Positions 50,435-59,697 of a stretch of 64,000 nucleotides of DNA are shown here, one piece after another. The stretch is from the NCBI RefSeq assembly GCF_018691265.1, contig NW_024881313.1, positions 15,803,518 to 15,867,517 on the forward strand. The letters are read 5' to 3'. The stretch comes from Tyto alba (taxonomy: Eukaryota > Chordata > Aves > Strigiformes > Tytonidae). The notes under the pieces are model-generated. The model did not search any database. It saw nothing but the letters and a program-made list of their open reading frames with translations, and was not told where the DNA came from. A program made the translations under genes and the position numbers. How positions within the stretch are numbered: position 1 is the first letter of the stretch; each line of letters begins with the position of its first letter.

Positions 50435-52579
50435 CTTTGCCTTAGAGCATAGGGAGTCACACTAGAAGGGAAGGAAATTCTTCTTGTGAGCTTAGTCCAG
50501 TTTTGAAGGGAAGGAAGTGGGTTTCTGGTGGTTGGGTCTGGGGTCTCTGAAATTCAGGAGATCTTGCAAGTATCTGGTGTATAGAGTGAATTTGTCCATT
50601 TGGTCAATGGCTCTTGCTTGCTGTTAGGGTTGTGTAGTCAATGTGTGTCATAAACTTTCTTTTACGTTCCTGTTTAGCAGAAAAATGTTGAACATGGTAA
50701 AAGCTAAAACTGTATCTCATATTGATTTTTCTGTCTACTGCTGTGCAGAAGCCTAGTGCTGACCCTTCTGCAAGGGGAGACTGTTTTCTTATGGGACTGC
50801 TCTCATGAGGTCTGTGGAAGCAAACTAGGTCTAGGTAGGTCAGGAAGGGGTGTAAAATGCTGACTGAGTTAATTTGTAGCAACACTCTCCCAGAACAAGG
50901 CTAGCCTTGATAGAGTGTGCAGCTGTAAAGGGAAGGAAGCATCTTCCTGACAATCCTTGAGGAAATGACTTAACCCTTAAGGGGAAGAGAGCAGAGGAAA
51001 AGGGCTGCTTTATATAGCCCAATAAATACTCTCATGCATACAAAGACGCTTAGAAAACAGTTTTGACTTGTCATTGATTTATTCCACATGTAGGTGTCCT
51101 CTTTCTCCTCCCAGTATTTATATAAACACTTCTGAGAAGGATAACCTCAGTTGAACAAAACAGATTCTTTTTTTACCCAAATAAAATATATTAGCATGTT
51201 ATGAGAAACTATAGGTGAGATGCTTCTATCTCTATTTTTAAGGTGAAGGCATACATACAGGTCAAGCAAAAAGAACTGTCATAGGTAAATAAAAATAATT
51301 TCTAACCGTGATGCCACAGTTCAGCTGCTGGAAGACTGCAGGTATAGCACAAGGCACACAAACCCCTTAGCCATTCTTGGACACTGGCTTTCCTCTGCTG
51401 GCTCTACAGGCTGGCTGGCTCTTACTTTCCTTTGGCTAGTCTGTGGAAAACAGAGAGGGTTTTATTAACCAAGATTGCACTGCTCAGGAATGGTTTGTAG
51501 CTTGCCAAACTAATCACAGCAAAGTGTCGCAAGATTAGATTTGTCCTGGCTGACTAATCCAGACTTATGTGAGACAGAAGGGAAAAAGTAGCAGAAAAGG
51601 AGTAGGACAAACAACATCTAAATAGGAACTAGGGCCAGTTGTACTGCAGGGTGCAAAAGAAATAGTGAGTCTGATTCCCATTTGTATTTGAGATCCTCTG
51701 ATACTAGTAGAGGAGAGTATAATGATGTTCAGGACAAATGAGACGCTGATGTTTACCTGTCAAATGGCTTGGGCTGTAACTGGTCATGTCAGACACAGCT
51801 TTCCCAGAGAGAGTTAAAGAAGTCTGAATTCCTTTCTCTTCCACCACATATGACTGATCAGCAGGTGATTATACCTCTAGCGTCACATGAAACAGCCATG
51901 GCTGAACCTGCTCGTACGAAGGCACAATATGCTGATAAAAGCAGCTCCAGCCTTACGATATGCGGGGAAAGTCCCAATTTTACAGACACCATGAACTGCA
52001 TCTGGCACAGTGGCCATTATTTAAGGAGACGGAAATCAGCAGCTGACTGGCAGTTTTGGTTCCTTCCTTCTAGCTCAGATCTTCAGATAGGGCCCATTCT
52101 AAACAGGTTTTTGAAGAAGCCTTCTCTGTTTGTTTGCTCAGTGTTTGTCTGCACAGAGCTCTGCTATGCCTAAATGACTCTGATATCCCTTGTGCAGTAC
52201 AAGCATGTAACTAAGATGTCGTTGCTAATCAGTGAAACTGCTACACATCCCACGTGAATACTCTTTATCTATCCTGTTTATAAAGTAAAATATAAGTTAA
52301 TATATTTTCTTAATTTTATTGTGTTCAATCATTATTTTAATTCTGGGCATACAAAGAGTTTTTCTAGTCAAATTTATTCCCGTCCAAATGGCAAGAATAT
52401 GAGGAAAAATAATTTTGCCCTTAATTCACATCCTACTTTCATCCAAATTAACATTCAGTTGTGGACACTTGAGAAGCTCTGCCTAATATTCCTATATTAT
52501 GGAATAATTGCACTTAATAAATGAGGTAGGAGGGGATGCCTAAACTCTCTTAAAATGCTATATTTATGTTCTCGGTGTT
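50435..52579. other. Non-coding DNA downstream of the TATA candidate
   Basis: No recognisable gene. A second TATA-like element on the minus strand (about 51,010) faces the first one. A plus-strand frame of 134 codons at 51,769-52,173 has a fairly mixed composition but no homology that I recognise, and it is within chance length. Confidence 0.35.
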
Positions 52580-53000
52580 TTTTTTTTATTTACCCAAGCA
52601 GGCTATGCTGAGGCATCAGGCTGTCTCTTGCAGACTGAGTCTGAAGTTATAGGCTTGGTGAATGATATCAACAAAACAAACATTAAGTCAGACAGATGGT
52701 TTAATGGTTTGCTTGACAGAATAGCAGAATAGCAGCCAAAAGACCTTCATTTAATCCCCAATTAAGCCATTTATTATTATTTATTTTTTACAGAAAAAAT
52801 CATGATTAAAGAGGACACTCATCATTCGGATTATGGAGCTCAGTCACTCATTTGAAGAAAGCCAAAAAATGGGATTGTTGATTGCTAATAACTGAGCTAA
52901 TCTCCCAAGCTGTTGGCATGACAGGCAGTATTCTCTTGACTTCAGCCAAAATTTTCAACAGGGAAATCCTTTGAAAGTTCTCTTTCTTATGAGAGCTTGG
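52580..53000. other. Conserved-looking non-coding block
   Basis: Dense in homeodomain-type and other short sites (CCAATTAAGCC, TTTATTATTATTTA, ATGATTAAAG, TTGATTGCTAATAACTGAGC and CATGACAGGCAG), without repeats or open frames. The texture suggests a conserved enhancer, but I have only the one sequence. Confidence 0.3.
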
Positions 53001-53436
53001 TAGGAGCAATGGTCTGTGGACATCTGGATTGCAATCATTAAATCAGAAGGTCACTTATATGTTTACCAAGCTCCTGTATTATTTCAGATTAGTGTGTTGT
53101 ATCCCCTCTCAAAGGTAAACTGAAATATAATATACTGTGTTTGAAATCTATACCCATGTACTTGTTTAATAACGTAAATCAACATTTTAACAATTACATT
53201 CATTCTCACAAAGTTTCTGTGATTGGTCACAAATAATTCTATCCATATTTAAACCTACATTTTGCAAATAGATGCCTCTTACAGGCAGTTTTCCATTAAG
53301 TTTGTTTTAAGGCTATAAAGCCTGGCATTTCTCCTGCTCCAGGTCACAATTCACACTTTCATAGGAATATATAAAATGTATGAATAAGATTGCTTTTAGA
53401 AACATATGTTGATTTTCTGAGTATATAATGGTTAAC

Positions 53437-53460
53437 TTTTTTTTTTTTTAAAAAAAAAAA
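53437..53460 (+). repeat. T13A11 palindromic tract
   Basis: Thirteen T are directly followed by eleven A, a self-complementary tract that can extrude a hairpin and excludes nucleosomes. Confidence 0.9.
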
Positions 53461-53816
53461 GTATCCTATTAGAAGGAGCTTTGGATGAATAGCAGGAAGT
53501 GCTTCAAATGCTCAGATGCTTGAATGTAAATCAAATAGGCCAGGATATTTGTTAATTAACTTCCCCACCAAAAAGCTGAGAGAGTAACTGTGAAATTCAG
53601 ATGTTAGCTCTGCTTTACTGTAACCATACCACACATTGCAGCAACTTTTCTAGACAAAATTTAGAAGCCAAATTTTAAGACTTATGCTCTTAGCTAATTC
53701 ATTCAATGGAGAATTTCCAAGTAAATTTGTAATCTGTAAGAAAAAAAAGACAATTAATTTTCCTAGAGCATTCATAAAATCTTCTTTAGATCCCACTTCT
53801 CCTTGTAGATCCTGTA

Positions 53817-53978
53817 TTTTCTTTTTCTTTTTTTCTTTTTTCTTTGTTTCTTACCGATGAGTTTTTACAGTTTTCAGGCCTCTAGTTTAATAAAAAATCA
53901 GGGCAGGAGGTGGGGGAAGAAAGAGAAAGAAAGAAAGAGAGAACAAGAAAAGTGAAGGAAAGAAAGAGAAAAAGAAAG
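53817..53978. repeat. Pyrimidine tract followed by purine tract
   Basis: A T/C-only tract (about 53,817-53,851) is followed 60-odd bases later by a G/A-rich tract built on GAAA (about 53,911-53,978). The two are imperfectly complementary. Confidence 0.85.
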
Positions 53979-55789
53979 TACTGTTACATGCAATTCTTAA
54001 GGTATCTGATGAGCCCAAATTTTTCAACAATATTATTTAGTGAGTCAAATTTATCCTTTATATAGTTCAACTGACATTAGTTAGGCAGTTCACAAAGGAT
54101 GAAGTTACTACCGAGCGCCAGAAAATGTCCTTGCTAAAGTTCCTTTACAACCCAGTTTAACAGTATTTCCACACTGTTTATGCAGCAAACAGAATGTTAT
54201 CTTAATGCTCACAGTTCTTGGAAGAAGGCAGCTAGCTTCTCATTTGTCCTCATTTATCTGCAATGAATTACAGATACAGCTGATGGCATCTGGGTATCTA
54301 TTTGAGTCAATGGTAGATGCTTGAATCTAGAAATTAGTTACTACTTTATTTATCTTTTTCTTCTTCCTTCATTTTGGCCCTCCTCTAATAATAGAAAAAT
54401 TCAGAAAACATTGGCAAATATTTTTACTTCTTTATGAATCAGTAAATTTGCAAAAAAATTAAAAATAGGTTCTTCATTGTTTTTTCCTACCCTAACATAT
54501 TGCGGATTTGTACAATGCATTCAGTAGCCTGCTGGTGAACAAACTGAATCATAAAGGAAAATTTCAGAATTGTCATGTGCTGTTTTTTCTGTAAGTGACA
54601 TTTTACTGATTTTTTCAAAATGGATCATCTGTTGTGTATTATTGGGATTTACCTAGCTGGCTGATCTTGGTCAGACAGTCTTGAAATGAAAGGGAGGGGG
54701 GAAAAAAAAAATAATCAAGAAGGGATGAGTAGCATAGATGAAATTCTTCAGTTCATGAATACAGGTAGAGAGGTTTAGAACAGCTTGTTAGTTTAAAGAC
54801 TCCATGGCATTGTCCATGACAGCATGGGTTAATCTTGTGCAAAATAAATATTTGGTTCTCCATCTTTTGCCATATCTAATTAAATAAAAGTTTTAGTGAC
54901 AATTATAGTATAGTTGAACACAAGGTATTACATTCAGCACAGGCTGAATGACATTTAATAGACTATGATGAAAGTAGTGAGAGTAAAACAGATATGGCTT
55001 GTGCTATGTCAGAGATCAAACAAAATCCCTGAGCCCCGTTCAGCCCTTAAAATCTATCATTAAGAGGTGTTAAAGCCCAGTTTTACACTAATGGAAACAG
55101 ACAACAGTCAGAATATAGGACAGTGGTCCCAATCAGATCTTGGCTAAAAAATAAGGTTGTTGTAACCCTATTTTTACGAGGTGTCATAGGATTAATGCTC
55201 AAGATATCTCCTTACCTCTTATTTAAAAGATGCAACATGTCTCCCTTAGTATTGTCCCAGTATTAACCAAGAAAGTAGAGAAGCCCCCACTGAAATATCT
55301 GTCCTTCAGCATCATAGCTTGCAGCCTCACATTCCAGTGTTATCCTAGCTTAACTGTGGACCTAGAATATGTCAATGGGTATAAATTAACCAAATTGAGA
55401 AGTTAAATAAAATATTTTATATGAATACCAGAGCAGAAAATTCTAGAACAGTATTATCACAGAAGCACATAGACTAATAATCTGAGTACATTTCATCCTG
55501 GAATATATTCTGGAGCAACCTAAACAATTTAGGTGATATTACTCGCTCAGGTGGATAAGAATGGGAAACCTTAAGAAATTAAATTGTGAAAAAGCTGAGG
55601 TTTTAACAGTATAAACAATATAATTTTCAGAGTAGAAGTCATATCTAGAATCTTAAAAGCTGCTGCATTACTGTTGCTGTATTATTATGCGTGTTAAAAA
55701 AAAATAGTGTAAGAAGGGTTTTGGAACAACATGACTACCTACCCTTCTCAGAGTCCTATGGAAACTGTGAAGTGCAAGTAAACACAATG

Positions 55790-55990
55790 TAACCTGACAG
55801 GATTTGAGTAGGTTATAGATCTCTAGATAAAAACAACCTGGGAGATGTAATTTATGTGGATTTCAAAAAGTTTTGATAAGAAATTAATGATGAAGTTGAA
55901 TAATCATGGATCATTGGGCAAACAGATAGTCTGGATTAAAAATTTGTTGAGATAAAATCAAAATAATAATGAGCAGGTGTTTTTCAGAGT
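55790..55990 (+). mobile_element. Short CR1-type LINE relic (motif A region)
   Basis: GGGAGATGTAATTTATGTGG followed by ATTTCAAAAAGTTTTGATAA (55,841-55,879) reads D-V-I-Y-V-D-F-K-K with a frameshift before F-D-K. This is a decayed form of the CR1 motif A segment DIVYLDFQKAFDK. The downstream order, with AAGTTGAATAATCATGGATC, CTGGATTAAAAATTTGTTGA and TTTTTCAGAGTG, also follows the family (KLSSHG, WIENWL, FSEW). The flanks may be older parts that I cannot match. It is the third such relic in the window, and is on the same strand as the one at 45 kb. Confidence 0.6.
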
Positions 55991-58856
55991 GATAAAAAAT
56001 AATGGTAAGATATGCCAGTTGCTGCTATGGGCAATGGTGTTATCTGATACACTTAGAACTCATGCCATGAAAGAGGAGTAAGATTTTATTTTGAAACAGT
56101 GTTATATTCAAAGTTAAACACCAACTGGAGGAATAGGAGATGCAATGGTCTATTTTGAAAGCCAAAAAGACCTGAAAAAGAAAAGAAAGTGATATTGGTT
56201 CTCTAAGCCATTTTTTTTTTCATTAGAACAAGAAAAAAATAGATAAGTATTATGGGGAGTGGAAATTCCAGCTACAATAGCTCATTGAATTCTTGTACCA
56301 TGGCTGAAGGTGATTGAATACCAGAGATGAAAACTATTTTTAGATAAACATATGAGAAGTCATACTTAGAAAACATCTTTTGTCTTCTGATAAGTTCTGA
56401 CTCTTTGCAAACGAGGACACAGAATTACAATAAAATGTATTTCTATTTCTCATCAGCACTTAATGCTAGCAATGGTCATTTGGGTGCATAGGGGTATTAA
56501 ATGCAATACCATCTTACCTTATTGTTACAAGTTGTAACAAAACTTGCCCATTGTCCAGGACACAGGGCAAAAAACTAGCAAAAATACACTCTGTTCTGGT
56601 AAGGTGTCCTTTGTGTATCAACTTACCTTTACAGTCCTCTGGTACAGAGTGAAATGATGGATAGCGTAGAGGATAAATGGTCTCAGGTACATACAGAGTT
56701 TATAAAGATAAATTTGATTTTAATTCTGAAGAAAACAAAAAGTTGAAAGTCATCTGACTAAAATATTGACAATCTCAGGGATTCCACAGAAATTCACATC
56801 CTATCTGCTGTCCCCAGCTTTGCAACTGTAGGCCAAAAATTGAAAAATGCAAAGGCATTTCTGACAAAGAAAATGAAATATTCCCTTTGCCAGTGTGCAG
56901 TCAGACTGGAATTCAGCACTGCAGGAGGTGGTTGCAAGACTGCTGCAGTTGGGTTTTATGAAAGGACTGTTCTGTAGTTGTTTGTTCATTACCATTTGTA
57001 GCTATACAAACCAGCCCTGTGATAAGAATGTGCAAACTTCCTACCTCCAGGCATAGGAGAACAATAGCAAACCTCCCTGTATACATTGCTTTCAACAATG
57101 ACAAACAATGCCTACTTGGGAAGATTCTTAAACTACTAAATTTAGTGATAGCTTGCAAATCTGATACTTTTTCGTCTTTAAACCCACTCTTGAGGCCGGA
57201 CCGCCTGTGTGAAGTGTTGCAGCAGCAGTTCTCAGTGTTCCCCAAGCTGGACTTACTGTGAATCTGACCTGAGCCATGTCCACACTCAGCTTAAAGTTCT
57301 GTTCTCAGAACAACACCGAAGAGAAGAGAATGTCTCTGTGAATGGATATTACAGAGTATGGAGGTGGGAGATGAAGATCTAATAATCATCAAACAGTGCA
57401 ATGTCTGTTTAATTTGCTGTCAGCTGCTTAAACATTCAAAGGCTCCTAAAATCATCATATTTTTTTCCCTTTTCTCTCTTTCAGTTGTACAATCTGAGGT
57501 GTTCTTCCAGATGCTAACTGTTGTCCTCATTCCCATGGAAAAACACACCCCCTGTTTCCAACTTCTAAACATTCGCACCTGTGCCTGTGATGCACAAATC
57601 CAGCACCCTTTTTCATCAGTTATCATCTCCTTATTCCTTGTGCTTTGTTTTCTGTTCACATCGTCTTCATTCACTGTGCTTCCTTCAGGCTATTTTCTTC
57701 ATTGTCTCAAACATCACCATCTAAGGACTTTTCCCACTTTCTCTGTTCAGAACGCCTCATCCCTGAGCATGAAAAAAAATGTATTCCTTATGTGGAAAAT
57801 TACACCTAAGACTTGGTTATCTAGAACACTTCTTATACTCCACCATCTTGCAATGACTCAGAAAAAGATATGCCAATTGGTTTATTGCCTGGATAGGAAG
57901 ATGTCCGGGTATCTTTTTGCCTTTTCATCAGCTCTACATCTATAGGCTTACACTTCCTATCATGAATTTAATTATATTTGTTTTGATGTGGTGCCTATTG
58001 GGAGTAATTCAAGGAGTGTTGCTCGAGATCGGTATTCACCTGTTATATTCTTCTAGCTCCTCCTCATTTCCAGCCTTTAAATCACGTTAAAATGAATGAA
58101 AGACATAAAATGTTTTAGACTTTTTTTCATGTAAACAATACTGAGTGTTGAGCACAGGGCAAAGCATCTGTATCTTAACCCCTCACTTTAGAGATGCCCA
58201 TACTAAGAAAGCCAACACCCCCACAGAGAGAAAAGAGTATGTGGCTCAGAAAAACAGCTGAGAAGAACCAGGTGAAAGTGAATCACACTGGGCAGCCCCA
58301 GCCAATTCCAAATCTCGGAAGGGTTCAAGGCTAGATGAATCACGAAGTAATGATAGCTGTTTAGAGCCTTCTTCTGTAATAACCAGACTGCTTTGCATTT
58401 GTTCTGAATAATAATTTACTTCTTTGAGCCTTGTACATTTTAAGATTTTCATAGCAGGATCTGTGTTAACTTATGGCACTCCAGAAGTCATTATGTCCCT
58501 GATAACATCCAGAGATGTAAATGAACAGAGATTTACTAGGGACCAAGCTGATAGAGCAGAGTAGCTCATGCCCAGATAAAGGTTGTCTCTAGGGTCAGTA
58601 TTCATTAAATGCCTTAGATTTCACATGAAGCTACAAGTTTGATAAACAGATTTTGTGGCACAGTTGGATGTAAACAAGGCCAATATTGTTAACAGTTTGT
58701 GTTCCATGTGATTCCACAGGTCTGCAAGTCCATAATACCACAGCTGTATCAAAAAATGTGAAAATAATATGTTGCCCACATCTAAGTGAAAATGCAAAAA
58801 ATAGTAACAGAACCAAGACAAGAAAACCCCTTCTTACTTCTGCTCAGTGGATATCC
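55991..58856. other. Non-coding DNA with chance open frames
   Basis: The longest open frame in the window lies here (57,358-57,945, plus, 195 codons). Its composition is rich in Leu, Phe, Ser, Cys and His, it has no domain I recognise, and a frame of this length is expected about once by chance in 64 kb of AT-rich DNA. A minus-strand frame at 58,246-58,452 has a more protein-like composition and is described as a finding. Confidence 0.4.
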
Positions 58857-58862
58857 TTTATT
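58857..58862 (-). terminator. AATAAA polyadenylation signal candidate
   Basis: TTTATT on the plus strand gives AATAAA on the minus strand, about 260 bases downstream of the stop codon of the candidate exon at 59,123. The spacing suits a short 3' UTR. Confidence 0.35.
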
Positions 58863-59122
58863 TGTCGAATGAATTTCTATGCATTGCTCTGGGACACATT
58901 GTGAAATTTGGGTGAATATCTCAGACACAACCTTACAGAATAAACCCTGCTGTTGAACACAGTTTTACTGAATCATCCTAGAGGTGTCTCCAGCAACGGG
59001 ATTATGCTGTGGGCTGCACCACACCTTTGAGAGAGAGAAGAAAGTAACCACAGTATTCTCAATTTAAACAACGAAGTGCAGTAAAACATAGTGCTGACAT
59101 GTTTTACTAAGGTGATTTTTAA

Positions 59123-59385
59123 TTAACAGGAGCTCTGTCCCTTACACAAACCACAGTGGGCTTTATCTGTAAGAGCAGCCCCTTTCACTAGGTGTCCCAG
59201 TACACATTTCTCAGATTTGCTGAAACTCCGCAGCAAAGCCTCAAGACGGTATTTGCCATCCAAAGGAATGAGAGTCCTTTTGCAGGTTCTGCAGTCCCAG
59301 TTCAATAAGCCACCAGCATGGAAGTACTGTGAGGATTCATTCACCACAATGAGAAAAGATCCAGAATGAACGGTCTCCTGGATCC
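59123..59385 (-). CDS. Candidate terminal exon, unknown CxxC protein
   Basis: I do not recognise the protein. After a likely acceptor (pyrimidine-rich TTCTGCCATCGTTTTCACAG ending at 59,386) the minus strand stays open for 86 residues to a TAA at 59,125-59,123. The frame begins I-Q-E-T-V-H-S-G-S-F-L-I-V-V, a beta-strand-like stretch, followed by N-W-D-C-R-T-C-K and ending H-C-G-L-C-K-G-Q-S-S-C. The two CxxC pairs are 42 residues apart, a spacing compatible with a zinc-ribbon-like fold. Composition is balanced and includes Trp, and third positions are about half G or C, against an AT-rich background. Open sequence continues upstream to 59,422, but the acceptor makes a spliced start more likely. 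Other exons would lie to the right, beyond or inside 59.4-64 kb; none is certain. A chance frame cannot be excluded. Confidence 0.4.
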
Positions 59386-59623
59386 CTGTGAAAACGATGG
59401 CAGAAGGATAAGAAGGATCTGTTCAGGATGTCTCATCTGAATATGTGTTCCAGGTACTGACAGAGAGGCTAAGAGCTTGGCCAAGTGCACATTCAGCATT
59501 AGCAGATCTCAGGAAAATCTGGTACAGAGCCAAAACCAAGCTGTGCCATCTGAAAGACAGAAAAGTTCAGGATTTTGACATCTTATAATTTGGCTAGTTT
59601 TGAACAGATCTACATAGTTCCCA
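59386..59623. other. Candidate intron sequence
   Basis: If the exon to the left is real, this is the intron upstream of it on the minus strand. I see no further exon here. Confidence 0.3.
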
Positions 59624-59625
59624 CA

Positions 59626-59656
<31 letters not shown>

Positions 59657-59697
59657 CAAAACAAAACAAAACAAAACAAAACAAAACAAAACAAACA
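59624..59697 (+). repeat. (AAAAC)13 microsatellite
   Basis: Thirteen C residues are spaced every five bases in an A background (59,632 to 59,692), an uninterrupted pentanucleotide repeat. Read on the minus strand it gives a repeated Phe-Cys-Phe-Val-Leu pattern in two spurious frames. Confidence 0.97.

Larger units (their letters stand above)
53001..55789. other. Non-coding AT-rich DNA
   Basis: No gene is seen. It contains the T13A11 palindrome, a paired pyrimidine/purine tract, and another conserved-looking stretch at about 54,050-54,300 (CGAGCGCCAGAAAATGTCC and CAATGAATTACAGATACAGC). The remainder is featureless to my reading. Confidence 0.4.

Noticed and set aside
51769..52173. 134-codon open frame on the plus strand
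   Set aside because: Mixed composition but no recognisable family, no good acceptor, and length within chance.
57810..57835. Resemblance to the miR-9 mature sequence (TTGGTTATCTAG)
   Set aside because: No complementary arm that could form a hairpin lies within 80 bases on either side.
57358..57945. 195-codon open frame, the longest in the window
   Set aside because: Composition is Leu/Phe/Ser/Cys/His-rich and patternless. No domain, splice context or upstream promoter is seen. About one such frame is expected by chance in 64 kb of AT-rich DNA.
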